Positions 8,447 through 17,069 of a stretch of DNA of 64,000 bases are shown here, piece after piece. Positions within the stretch are counted from its first letter, which is position 1. The number at the start of each line of letters is the position of its first letter. The notes beneath the pieces are model-generated. The model was not told the DNA's origin, ran no database searches, and saw only the letters and a program-made list of their open reading frames with translations. Source of the stretch: Gemmatimonadaceae bacterium (GTDB lineage: Bacteria; Gemmatimonadota; Gemmatimonadetes; Gemmatimonadales; Gemmatimonadaceae); contig JACDDT010000001.1 in assembly GCA_013816855.1 (NCBI GenBank), positions 1-64,000 of the forward strand, given 5' to 3'. A program made the translations under genes and the position numbers.

Positions 8447-9565
8447 ATGGCCGACTCCACTACGATAGGTACACCCCTCAAGCGCACCCCTCTCTACGAC
8501 GTGCACTCCGAGCTGGGCGCCAAGCTCGTTCCCTTCGCCGGCTACGAGATGCCCGTTCAGTACCCGACAGGCATCACCGCCGAGCACAAGGCGGTGCGCG
8601 AAAAGGCGGGGCTGTTCGACGTCAGCCATATGGGCGAGTTCATCGTCCGCGGAAAGCAGATGGTGGAGTTCGTGAACTACGTCACCACCAACGATGTCGG
8701 CGCGCTAAAGGCGGGCCAGGCGCAGTACTCGACGATCCTCAATGAACGCGGCACGATCGAGGACGACTGCCTCGTTTATCGCGCAGAGGATCATATCCTC
8801 ATGGTCGTTAATGCGTCGAATATCGAAAAAGACTTCGCGCACATCTCAAAGAATCTCTCAAATTTCGATGCGACACTCGAGAACGTGAGCGACAACACTT
8901 CGCTGCTAGCGCTGCAGGGTCCGAAGGCCGCCGAGTTTCTCCAGCGCCACGTGGAGTTCCCGCTCGACGCGATCAAGTACTACGAGTTCGCCATCGGCAC
9001 GGTCGCCGACATCCCGAACATCTACATCGCGCGGACCGGTTACACGGGTGAGGACGGCTTCGAGCTTTACCTGCCCAACGAGCACGCTGTGAAGATCTGG
9101 AAGATTCTCACCTCGCGCGGCGACGTCACTCCCGCCGGACTTGGCTGCCGCGACTCTCTGCGTCTTGAGATGGGGATGGCGCTCTACGGTAGCGACATCG
9201 ACGACACCGTCACTCCGCTCGAGGCGAATCTCGCGTGGCTGGTAAAGCTTAAGAAGGGAGAATTCGTCGGCAGCGATGCGCTGAAGAAGCAGAAGGAAGC
9301 AGGCGTCAAGAAGAAGCTGATCGGCTTCACGCTCGGCGAGCGCGCGTTCCCGCGTCACGGATATCCGGTCTTCGTGAATGGCGCGCCGAGCGGGGACGTG
9401 AAGAGCGGGACTATGAGCCCGACGCTCAACATTCCGATCGGCACCGCATACGTGCCGTCCGACTGGGCGAGCGAAGGGACGCCGATTGAAGTCGAGATCC
9501 GCGGCAAGCGCGTTATCGGCAAGGTGGAGAAGATGCCGTTCTACAAGAACGGAAGCCGGCTTTAG
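8447..9565 (+). CDS. gcvT: Glycine cleavage system T protein (aminomethyltransferase)
   Basis: Transfers the one-carbon unit from aminomethyl-lipoyl GcvH to tetrahydrofolate, releasing ammonia. At 372 residues it is full length. Family motifs are clear: TPLYDVHSELGAKLVPFAGYEMPVQY near the N-terminus with GLFDVSHMGEF, the folate-site region ARTGYTGEDGFELY, AGLGCRDSLRLEMG, and the C-terminal barrel with KSGTMSPTLN. No other gcv genes are in the window, and mog follows 3 nt after the stop, so the two may be co-transcribed although metabolically unrelated. Confidence 0.96.
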   Translation: MADSTTIGTPLKRTPLYDVHSELGAKLVPFAGYEMPVQYPTGITAEHKAVREKAGLFDVSHMGEFIVRGKQMVEFVNYVTTNDVGALKAGQAQYSTILNERGTIEDDCLVYRAEDHILMVVNASNIEKDFAHISKNLSNFDATLENVSDNTSLLALQGPKAAEFLQRHVEFPLDAIKYYEFAIGTVADIPNIYIARTGYTGEDGFELYLPNEHAVKIWKILTSRGDVTPAGLGCRDSLRLEMGMALYGSDIDDTVTPLEANLAWLVKLKKGEFVGSDALKKQKEAGVKKKLIGFTLGERAFPRHGYPVFVNGAPSGDVKSGTMSPTLNIPIGTAYVPSDWASEGTPIEVEIRGKRVIGKVEKMPFYKNGSRL

Positions 9566-9568
9566 TCG

Positions 9569-10066
9569 ATGCGCGTTGGGGTACTCACGATTTCGAATTC
9601 CGTATCCGGGGGAATGCGCAAAGATGAGTCAGGCGCGGCGATCGTGTCATGGGCGAAGTCGCACACGTATGAGCTCGTGGGGCAATCGCAGTGCGCCGAC
9701 GACACAGTCGAGATCGCTAGGCGGTTGATCGAGTGGAGCGACTCGGGAAACGTCGATCTGATTCTAACAACGGGTGGAACGGGACTTTCTCCGACCGACG
9801 TAACACCGGAGGCGACCCGCGTCGTAATCGAGCGCGAGGCGAACGGCATCGCCGAAATGCTGCGTGCAAAATCGGTCGCATCATTCCCGAAGGCGGCGCT
9901 GTCGCGGGGAATTGCCGGGGCGCGAGGGAAAACGCTGATCGTAAACCTGCCCGGCTCGCCCAACGGGGTGCGCGACGGACTTGCCGCGCTGGAGCCGGTC
10001 GTCGAGCACGCGTGCGACGTTCTCTCCGGAAAGATCCAGTCACACGACGAGGCTGCGAAGAAGTGA
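9569..10066 (+). CDS. mog: Molybdopterin adenylyltransferase (MogA/MoaB family)
   Basis: Adenylates molybdopterin to prime it for molybdate insertion by MoeA. The 165-residue protein has the MoCF-biosynthesis fold with [21 protein letters not shown] as its hallmark, and [27 protein letters not shown] at the end. MogA and MoaB cannot be separated reliably by motif. A molybdoenzyme (6064) and moeA (47673) elsewhere in the window give it context. Starts 3 nt after gcvT; its TGA overlaps the GTG of the next gene. Confidence 0.9.
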   Translation: MRVGVLTISNSVSGGMRKDESGAAIVSWAKSHTYELVGQSQCADDTVEIARRLIEWSDSGNVDLILTTGGTGLSPTDVTPEATRVVIEREANGIAEMLRAKSVASFPKAALSRGIAGARGKTLIVNLPGSPNGVRDGLAALEPVVEHACDVLSGKIQSHDEAAKK

Positions 10067-11604
10067 AAGTCCTCATCACGCTAACCGACGTCGAGCCGGC
10101 AGTCCGTCTCAACGCCGCGCTCGAGAAGGCGGGAGTCACCACGTCGGTTGTCTCTCCGCTCGACGATCTTCGCGGCGAGATAAACAAGTTCAAACCTGAC
10201 GCCATCGTTATCACAGGTAATCTCGCCGATCTCTCCAGCATTCAGATCGTGCGCGACCAACTATGGCTCGGCACGGGGGTCATCGGCCTCGCCGACGTCG
10301 ATGACGCCGCGCTGCGCGAGCGTCTACGCGCGCTCGGGTTCGTCGACATTTATACGAAGCCCGTCGAGCCGGAGGAATTGTATCTCGCCGTGAGGCGCGT
10401 TCTCGACCGCCGACGTCTCACCGAAGTCACCGGTCTCATCGGACAGTCGGACGCGATCCGCGAAGTGCTGGTCAAGATCGAGCAGATAGCGCCGGTGTCG
10501 AGCACCGTCATCATCGAAGGCGAAAGTGGAACGGGAAAAGAGCTCGTCGCGCAGGCGATTCATCGTTTGAGCCCGCGGCGCAACAAGCCGTTCATCGCAG
10601 TGAACGCCGGCGCGCTTCCCGAGACGCTCATCGAGAGCGAGCTGTTCGGTCACGAGAAGGGCGCGTTTACTGGTGCGGCGGAGCGGAGAATCGGAAGGTT
10701 CGAGCTCGCAGACGAGGGCACCCTCTTTCTCGACGAGATCGGCGAGATTCCGCCGAGCACGCAGGTGAAGCTGCTCAGAGTTCTTGAGGAGAGGAAGCTG
10801 ACGCGAGTAGGTGGAACGGCGGAAATCCCGATCAACGTGCGCGTCGTGGCCGCCACGAACCGTCCGCTGAGGCAGGCGGTGGAGGCGGGCGAGTTCAGGA
10901 CGGATCTCTACTACCGCCTCAACGTGCTCAGCATCTATCTCTCGCCTCTGCGCGAGAGAAGGGAAGACATCGCACTGCTCGTGCGCCGCTTCATTCAGGA
11001 ATTCTCGACGCAGCACGACCGCGCCTTTCACGGAATCTCCGCCGAGGCGATGCAGATGCTGATGAGCTACCCGTGGCCGGGGAACGTGCGCGAGCTTCGG
11101 AATCTCATCGAGAGCATGGTGGTGCTGTCACCGGGGCACGAGATCGGACCGGACGACATCCCGCGGCAGATACGCGATGGCGGGTCGGCAAGATTTCTGC
11201 CGGTGCACGTCGGTCCGGTCGTGCGGAGCGCGCAGGGAGTGGAGGGAAGGGAGCTGGAATTCTTGGTGAGATCGATGCTCGAGCTCAAGCTTCAGGTGGA
11301 GGAGCTGCGAAGAAGAATGGACGACGAGGCGCGTCATCCCGATTGGCAACGGGAGATCCAGCCTCCGGTGTCATCGGCGGTGATCGCGGCACCGATCGAG
11401 CCGCCGAATCAGCCCGCGCCGCCGGCGACGGTGACGATCAATCCGGGGATGACGATGTCGGAGATCGAGCGCGCGGCGATCGAGGGGGCGCTCAAGGAGA
11501 CTCGTGGCAACCGAAGGAAGGCGGCGCAGATGCTCGACATCGGGGAGCGGACGATGTACCGGAAGCTGAGAGAGTACGGGATTCCGGTTGATGGGCTTCA
11601 GTAA
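10063..11604 (+). CDS. Sigma54-dependent Fis-type regulator with degenerate receiver
   Basis: NtrC-like activator of RNA polymerase-sigma54. The GTG at 10063 (GTGA overlap with mog) gives 513 residues. Residues 1-118 look like a receiver domain, but the phospho-acceptor position in PDAIVITGN is Thr instead of Asp, while the late Lys of YTKPVEP is kept, so control is probably not by phosphorylation. The AAA+ domain has Walker A GESGTGKE (about 153), the sigma54-contact GAFTGA (200-205) and Walker [11 protein letters not shown]. The C-terminus has a Fis-type helix-turn-helix ([21 protein letters not shown]). The 110-residue upstream extension in the ORF track is the mog gene in another frame. 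Confidence 0.92.
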   Translation: MKVLITLTDVEPAVRLNAALEKAGVTTSVVSPLDDLRGEINKFKPDAIVITGNLADLSSIQIVRDQLWLGTGVIGLADVDDAALRERLRALGFVDIYTKPVEPEELYLAVRRVLDRRRLTEVTGLIGQSDAIREVLVKIEQIAPVSSTVIIEGESGTGKELVAQAIHRLSPRRNKPFIAVNAGALPETLIESELFGHEKGAFTGAAERRIGRFELADEGTLFLDEIGEIPPSTQVKLLRVLEERKLTRVGGTAEIPINVRVVAATNRPLRQAVEAGEFRTDLYYRLNVLSIYLSPLRERREDIALLVRRFIQEFSTQHDRAFHGISAEAMQMLMSYPWPGNVRELRNLIESMVVLSPGHEIGPDDIPRQIRDGGSARFLPVHVGPVVRSAQGVEGRELEFLVRSMLELKLQVEELRRRMDDEARHPDWQREIQPPVSSAVIAAPIEPPNQPAPPATVTINPGMTMSEIERAAIEGALKETRGNRRKAAQMLDIGERTMYRKLREYGIPVDGLQ

Positions 11605-11613
11605 ATACGTAGG

Positions 11614-12601
11614 GTGACGCAGCCGACAACGCTGCTTATCTCCCGCTCCGACGTCGAGCGCCTTCTAGATATGGTGTATCGACGGCGTAGAGAGTGCGTT
11701 TCGCGAGAAAGGAAAGGGCGGCGTCTCTCCGAGCGGCGTGCTTGGAATACCGGTTGCGGGCGGTGGCTTTCACGCAAAGGCGGCAATGATGACGCTATCT
11801 CGTCCGTACTTTGTGGTGAAAACGAACGCGAACTTTCCGGGGAATCCGTCGCAGCGCGGGCTGCCTACCATCCAGGGATTGCTGCTTCTCTTCGACGCGG
11901 AGTGCGGGTCGCCGCTGGCTGTGATGGACTCGATGTCAGTGACAAGGATCCGGACGGCTGCGGCGAGCGCGGTAGCCGCGAAGCATCTCTCGCGGAGGGA
12001 CGCACGGAACGCAGTCTTCATCGGCTGCGGCGTACAGGCGCGCCCGCATGTCGCTGCGATTTCGGCTGTGCGCACACTCGAGCTCGTTTATGTGTATGAC
12101 ATTGACGCGAAGAGAGCCGAAGTCTTCGCGGACGAACTGCGGGCGGCGTATCCATTCAACGTCGAAGTCGCACGCAATATGTACTCAGCAACGAAGGCAA
12201 GTGACATCATCGTCACCCTGACGAGCGCGATGAAGGCGTTCGTCGGTCCCGATGACGTTCCGCAGGGCGCGTTTGTTGCCGCAGTAGGTGCCGACAACGA
12301 GCACAAGCAGGAGATCGAGCCGGAGCTGCTGCGCGGAAGCGCGTTAGTGGTCGACGATCTCGAGCAGTGCGCAGCCATCGGCGATCTCCGCGCTGCGATC
12401 CAGGCTTCTGTGCTTTCGCGGAAGGATGTGCGCGCGACGCTCGCCGAAGTCGTGGCGGGGGTGAAGCAGGGGCGGCTCAATGACGATGAAACGGTCGTTT
12501 TCGACAGTACAGGGGTGGCGATCGAGGACGTCGCGGCGGCAGCAATTGTTTATGAGCGGGCGTCGGCCAATGATGGCGTGAGAGTCGACTTCGGAGAATA
12601 A
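11614..12601 (+). pseudogene. Ornithine cyclodeaminase/mu-crystallin family gene with a frameshift near its 5' end
   Basis: NAD-dependent family whose members deaminate ornithine to proline or act as imine reductases. The start (GTG 11614, TTLLISRSDVERLLDM) is in one frame; from about 11675 the homologous sequence continues in another frame (CIDGVESAFREKGKGG), joining the long ORF that gives LGIPVAGGGFHAKAA, NPSQRGLPTIQG and the Rossmann motif VFIGCGVQARPHV. One extra base, or a two-base loss, after the ATG at 11671 explains this. The body is intact, so the lesion may be a sequencing or assembly error; the 287-residue ORF from GTG 11738 would lack about 38 residues. Follows the regulator by 9 nt. 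Confidence 0.75.
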
Positions 12602-12635
12602 TCATAGCGGCCGCGCGAAAACTCTGACGCGATCG

Positions 12636-14198
12636 CTATCTTATCGGCGAGATGTACCCCGTGCGGTAAAACGGCTGAACTTTTAGAAGCCACGGCCATC
12701 GCCTCTCGAAGGTCGACACCCTGATCGTTTCGGACTGTGGAACGACGATCCCGCATCCTTCCTGCTCGCTTACGGCAATGATCCGTGGATTCGCAGCTCG
12801 TGCGGAATCAACGGCTGCGCAGGAAATGTCGCGCGAGCGCAACACCGGGAGTTTCTTCGCCGCGCGTCCGAACTCAGCTAGCCTCTTCGCCCAGCCCCAG
12901 CTCGCAGCGTTTGCTGGCGGCTCCGGAACCGCTGCCACGATCTCGTTCGCGGTTGCTGCGCGCGACACCGATGCGATGATCGAGCTGTCCAGCCGGACAC
13001 GCAGATCGTGCCTTCGCACTGCGTTCCGCGCTTCGATCGCGGTGAGGCCGACGAGAAGGGCGGCCGTCGCAATTCCTGTCCATCCTGCTGATTCGCTCCG
13101 CTCGAACAACCAGCTCGACGCGCAAGCGGCGATGATGACCATTCCAAATCCGAACGGCACCATGTAAAAAGCCGAATGGCCCGGCCACGGGAGATATGCA
13201 ACGATTCCGGAAAAAAGCCAAAGCACACCGATCGCGATTGGCCACAAGTTTCTTCGCGCAGAGGGAGACGCAAGACCGTCGGCGATCAATGCGACCCAAA
13301 TCAGATTCGGGAGAACGAGGAGAAGCCGCCACGCAGGGTCTGCCCATACGCGCTTGAGAGTCGACAGGGGTTCTCTCCCGGGGAGGAAAGCAATTTCGAA
13401 ACGTTCAAGCGCAGAAGCGAACGAGATTCGTCCTGCGCCGTAGCGCGAAGCGTAGCTGTCGGCAGAAGCGTGATGCGCTACATAGGCGATAGGAATCGCG
13501 GCGAGAACGATCGCAGTCGTGAGAGCGGCGATAAGCTCTGTGTCGCCTCGGCGCCACGGCGCCCAACGGAACGCGCCGTCTCGTTTCTCGAGTCTTGCCG
13601 CTAGCCAGATCGCCGGGATGAGGACGACGAGAATCTCCTTCGAGAGGAGCATTCCGAAGGCGCACGATGCCAAGAGAAGCGCACGCCGGCGCGGGTTGGC
13701 GCGCGCCGCGTAATCGAGCGCAATCCCGAACGCAGAAAGCGCGAAGAGAAGTCCAATCGTTTCGCCGGTCGGCCGCAGCCAGCAATCGGCGAACGGTTTC
13801 ATCAGCGCCCAAAGCGCAACGGCCACAAATGCGGCGGATCTGCGGACACCCATCTTCAGCAGAACTCTTCGCGCAAGCAGAAGCACCGCCGAGTTGATCG
13901 CGAAGTAACTCCAATGCCAGCCGGCGGCTTCCGTGCCGAACGCTTTCCAGTCGAACGCGACCAACACGTATTGAAGCGGCGCGAAGCGGCCTTGGCTCGC
14001 CAAATAATCCGCTACGCTTCGAATTCCACTCCAGAACGAATTCCCCGCGAGGCGCGGGAGGAACTCCGAGAAATCGAGAATGGGAAGGCCGGGCGCGTTC
14101 CACGGCTGATATACGGCCGCGGCAAGAGCGATGAGGAGGAACGCTTCGCCGTTCTTCCCGAGGTAACCGCGAAATCCCGCCACGTTCGCTTTTCTCAC
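12636..14198 (-). CDS. Polytopic membrane protein, GT-C glycosyltransferase-like
   Basis: A 520-residue protein with roughly ten hydrophobic helices and an acidic N-terminal loop (ILDFSEFLP) where GT-C enzymes carry their catalytic acid, followed by a C-terminal soluble segment of about 130 residues. Organisation resembles lipid-linked-sugar mannosyl/arabinosyl transferases, but no diagnostic motif settles the substrate. It is last in a minus-strand operon with a GT2 and a SAM methyltransferase, overlapping the latter by 4 nt, which suggests a joint role in a surface glycan or glycolipid. Function by architecture and context only. Confidence 0.65.
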   Translation of the reverse strand: MRKANVAGFRGYLGKNGEAFLLIALAAAVYQPWNAPGLPILDFSEFLPRLAGNSFWSGIRSVADYLASQGRFAPLQYVLVAFDWKAFGTEAAGWHWSYFAINSAVLLLARRVLLKMGVRRSAAFVAVALWALMKPFADCWLRPTGETIGLLFALSAFGIALDYAARANPRRRALLLASCAFGMLLSKEILVVLIPAIWLAARLEKRDGAFRWAPWRRGDTELIAALTTAIVLAAIPIAYVAHHASADSYASRYGAGRISFASALERFEIAFLPGREPLSTLKRVWADPAWRLLLVLPNLIWVALIADGLASPSARRNLWPIAIGVLWLFSGIVAYLPWPGHSAFYMVPFGFGMVIIAACASSWLFERSESAGWTGIATAALLVGLTAIEARNAVRRHDLRVRLDSSIIASVSRAATANEIVAAVPEPPANAASWGWAKRLAEFGRAAKKLPVLRSRDISCAAVDSARAANPRIIAVSEQEGCGIVVPQSETIRVSTFERRWPWLLKVQPFYRTGYISPIR

Positions 14199-14971
14199 TC
14201 GCGCCGATCACCCGGCTTTCGCGCGACCGCGAAGAGAAGACTGCCGAAGGGGAGGTTCCACTCGTCCTCGCGGTCTGCCAATCGCTCCGCGAATCGCCAG
14301 CCGAGAAGACTCGCCCACGGCGACAGCGTGCAGAAGGTAGAGACGCGCTCTATTGCCCATCCGCTTTCCGTCAGGAGCTCGCGAAGCAGCGCGGCCGAAA
14401 AGTGTGTGACGTGCTGTTCGCCATCGAGCTTCGGCACCAATCGCAGCGAGTCAAGAGTCTTTTCGATTGCAGGCCAGACACCTGTAAAATTCGGCGTTGT
14501 GATGGCGATCGTTCCTCCGGGTTTGGTCAGCCCGTAGATGAGCCGGAGGAGCTCGCGGCTCTGATGGAGATGGATGTGCTCGATGAGCTCGAAGCAATAA
14601 GTGCGATCGATGGATTCCGGCGCGGCGGCCACCTCTTCCACCAGCGCCACCTCGAAGCGCAGAGCTTTGCGTCCGAATTGCTTGCGTGCGAATTCAATGG
14701 CCGCCGGATTTCCGTCGATCGCAAGCACGTTCGCGCCGTTTGACGCAAGGAAATCCGACACGATGCCTGATCCGCATCCGACATCGAGCACGGACTCGCC
14801 CGCTGCCGGCATGTTGTACTTGCGAATCATCCGCTCTTTTTCGGCGTGCCAAAACCGTTGCACCACGAATCCCCGGGTGCGCGCACGGAATTGATAGTCG
14901 CCGGCTATTCTGACGCTGTCGCCGGTTCGGACCGCGCGTGGCTGTTTATCGGGCGGAAAGATCGCGCTCAT
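14195..14971 (-). CDS. Class I SAM-dependent methyltransferase
   Basis: UbiG-like small-molecule methyltransferase. Motif I VLDVGCGSGIVSDFLA and the acidic end of strand 2 (VLAIDGNP) are clear; CFELIEHIHLH and KPGGTIAITTPN follow in the expected places. I prefer the ATG at 14971 (258 residues); the ORF track begins at TTG 15037, which would overlap the upstream gene by 41 bp but does have GAGGAG before it, so the start is unsettled. Sits between the GT2 and GT-C-like genes; a lipid or sugar methylation in the same pathway is the natural guess. Confidence 0.85.
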   Translation of the reverse strand: MSAIFPPDKQPRAVRTGDSVRIAGDYQFRARTRGFVVQRFWHAEKERMIRKYNMPAAGESVLDVGCGSGIVSDFLASNGANVLAIDGNPAAIEFARKQFGRKALRFEVALVEEVAAAPESIDRTYCFELIEHIHLHQSRELLRLIYGLTKPGGTIAITTPNFTGVWPAIEKTLDSLRLVPKLDGEQHVTHFSAALLRELLTESGWAIERVSTFCTLSPWASLLGWRFAERLADREDEWNLPFGSLLFAVARKPGDRRE

Positions 14972-14996
14972 GTTCGCGCGCGCATCGATGGCTGGC

Positions 14997-15839
14997 TCAC
15001 CTAAGTGTTTCCGTAACCGAGCTGCACTCGGTGGCAACGAGCTCCTCGAGCTGCGGGCAATCGTACCGTCCGCGAAACCGATTAAAACGAAGGCGTGCGA
15101 GATCCGCCAGGCTTCGCACCGAGTCGCGGCCGATCCGAACTGACGAAGTGCGATTCACCTCGAGGACGACGGGCACTCTCTTTATCTCGAGCCCGTATGT
15201 GAGGGCCAGATAGATGAGCTCGACGTCGAACGAAAATCGTTCCAGCCGCTGAAGTGCGAAGAGCGCGTCGGCAACGTCCCCGCGAAACCCCTTGAGCCCG
15301 CACTGGGTGTCGAAGAACCCGCCGGTGACGAGAGTTGCAGTGATAAGAGAAAAAACGCGCGACGCGGCTCGGCGCATTACCGGCAGGTCGGTTGCGTAAC
15401 GTGATTGGGGAAAAGTGCGGTCGCCAATGACGACGTGGATGCGGCGGGTTCGAATGATCGATTCGAGTAGCAATATGGGAGCGATGCCGTAAGGAAGATC
15501 CACGTCGGTGAATATGCGAACCGCGCCGGTGGCCGCGCGCATTCCCGCGGCAACCGCCGCACCCTTTCCGCGGTTTTTCGGGAGCTGAATAAGGCGCACC
15601 GATCCGCCCGTTCCCCAATTCGCCCCGAAAGGGGAAGCGGGGAAGTCTCCGCCGCCGTCGTCAACGACGATGATTTCCCAGCGTGAAATTCTTCCGTGGA
15701 GAAAGGAGGCGAGAGTTTCCGCTGACGCGATCGCGAGACCTGCCGCCCTGTAGCAGGGAAGGATTACCGAAAGCGCGACAGGGTCTGTTGCCCCGCCTTC
15801 GAAGTCGCGGGTTACTGCCCCCACCTGAGAATGCCTCAT
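14997..15839 (-). CDS. Family 2 glycosyltransferase, dolichyl/polyprenyl-phosphate sugar synthase type
   Basis: A 280-residue GT-A enzyme likely to charge a polyprenyl phosphate with a sugar from a nucleotide donor. Seen: SVILPCYRA, the donor-binding VVDDGGGD, NRGKGAAVAAGM, the DxD metal site in FTDVDLPYG, and GGFFDTQCGLKGFRGD, which is typical of the ALG5/DPM1 branch. No C-terminal membrane helices, so it acts at the cytosolic face. First gene of the minus-strand trio; a polyprenyl-P-sugar made here would be the donor for the GT-C-like protein. Confidence 0.88.
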   Translation of the reverse strand: MRHSQVGAVTRDFEGGATDPVALSVILPCYRAAGLAIASAETLASFLHGRISRWEIIVVDDGGGDFPASPFGANWGTGGSVRLIQLPKNRGKGAAVAAGMRAATGAVRIFTDVDLPYGIAPILLLESIIRTRRIHVVIGDRTFPQSRYATDLPVMRRAASRVFSLITATLVTGGFFDTQCGLKGFRGDVADALFALQRLERFSFDVELIYLALTYGLEIKRVPVVLEVNRTSSVRIGRDSVRSLADLARLRFNRFRGRYDCPQLEELVATECSSVTETLR

Positions 15840-16057
15840 GGAACTGGACGACTCGGATTTAATGGGAGCAACCTTGCCGTGAGCGGCGCGGGATGTAAGG
15901 TCCCGCCATGGCGGCGTCGGTGAAACTGCCTTTTCCGTATCGGAAAAATGCGCCTTCTAACTCTGAGGCCGATTTGCTTTTTCTTGATTAAACCGTTACA
16001 GCCTTTGATATTGACGCGTCTCCAAGAGCGTCATCATTTCCTCCCGTTCAGGATCAA

Positions 16058-16780
16058 TTGACCTCACCGATAGCCGGCGCGGTGCTCCCCATCAAGCGGG
16101 CCGAGGATCTCATCCTCACCCTGCCGGGAGTCGTATCCGCAAAGATACTTGCGGGCGACAATGGAACTATCGATCAAATCCATGTCCTGGTCTCCGGCGA
16201 GCTGACCCCGAAGCAGATCGTCCGGAACATCGAGAGCGCTCTCGTGGCGCATCTCTCGATGCGGATAGACCACCGAAAGATTTCGGTAGCGACGACGACG
16301 GAGCCGAAGCAGAAGCGCTCGCGGGACGATTCGGGTGACGGAGGCGATGGGGGCGGAGCCCGTCCGGGCGAGGGAAAGCACTTCGGAACGGGTCGGCGGC
16401 TTTACTTCGAGGACGTGGAGGTCAGGGGCTCGAGGTTGAAGGGAGTGTCGTGTCGTGTGACTTTGCGGAAGGGGGACGCGTCCTGGACTGGGGAAGCTCA
16501 AGGAATTGAGGGAGACCGGTCGCGCCTGGATCTGGCGGCTCGGGCGACCGTCCTTGCGATCGCTGCCGCCGAAGGGAAGGAAGGCCAGCTGGCTGTCGAG
16601 GGAGTGAAGGTGGTAGAGGCGTTCGACAGAAGGTACGTTTTTTTGGCCGTCACCATACGAAGCGGCCGGGACGCGAAGTTGTTGGCGGGTACGTGTGAGA
16701 TTACGGAGAGCGCGGAGACGGCCAGTGTGCTGGCGGTGCTCAATGCGACGAATAGATGGGTGGATCAGGAGGCGGAGTAG
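16058..16780 (+). CDS. Conserved-looking hypothetical protein, two domains joined by a Gly/Asp linker
   Basis: The 240-residue protein has an N-terminal alpha/beta domain (about 1-80: a GVVSAKIL strand, LTPKQIVRNIESAL helix and MRIDHRKISVA strand) and a C-terminal domain (about 115-238), separated by a low-complexity stretch rich in Asp and Gly (DDSGDGGDGGG). I have a vague memory of similar N-terminal domains in other soil bacteria but cannot name the family. The start is TTG 16058 with AGGA upstream. It has no obvious operon partner. No signal peptide or membrane segment. Function unknown. Confidence 0.6.
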   Translation: MTSPIAGAVLPIKRAEDLILTLPGVVSAKILAGDNGTIDQIHVLVSGELTPKQIVRNIESALVAHLSMRIDHRKISVATTTEPKQKRSRDDSGDGGDGGGARPGEGKHFGTGRRLYFEDVEVRGSRLKGVSCRVTLRKGDASWTGEAQGIEGDRSRLDLAARATVLAIAAAEGKEGQLAVEGVKVVEAFDRRYVFLAVTIRSGRDAKLLAGTCEITESAETASVLAVLNATNRWVDQEAE

Positions 16781-16989
16781 CGCTCCTCTGAGATATATAT
16801 AGTAGTGATGGCTTAGTCAGAGATTTCGAGTTCAGGGCGAAACCTTTACCAGAGACCTATAGGATAAAAAGACCCCCGTCCCGGCAAGAGCGGAGTTGAG
16901 CGGGCAAGACATGGTTTAAGAGCGGAGCCGACCTTGGCAGCGCGTTTGGAGAAATCCGGCGCGACTTCACTTAAGGGAGGTGACGCGAA

Positions 16990-17043
16990 ATGTTTGAGTG
17001 GTTCCTATGTCTGTTCCGCGGTAGTACGCAAGGTTGGGACTAA
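16990..17043 (+). CDS. 17-codon ORF with a near-perfect Shine-Dalgarno, upstream of the HD-GYP gene
   Basis: The ORF encodes MFEWFLCLFRGSTQGWD and is missing from the ORF track because of size. GGAGGTGA (16976-16983) is fully complementary to the 16S anti-SD, and GGAGG lies 9 nt from the ATG; most genes in this window have weak or no SD, so this one stands out. It ends 26 nt before the HD-GYP ATG. The peptide is hydrophobic and aromatic, with one Cys. It may be a leader peptide controlling the downstream gene or a signalling peptide. Translation is an inference. Confidence 0.5.
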   Translation: MFEWFLCLFRGSTQGWD

Positions 17044-17069
17044 GTCGTGGTCGGGGGTTGTTTTTTTCT

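Noticed and set aside
16800-16985. c-di-GMP riboswitch before the HD-GYP gene
   Set aside because: An AGGGCGAAACC stretch looks slightly like the GEMM-I core, but the paired GGACGCAAAGCC element and the receptor stems are missing.
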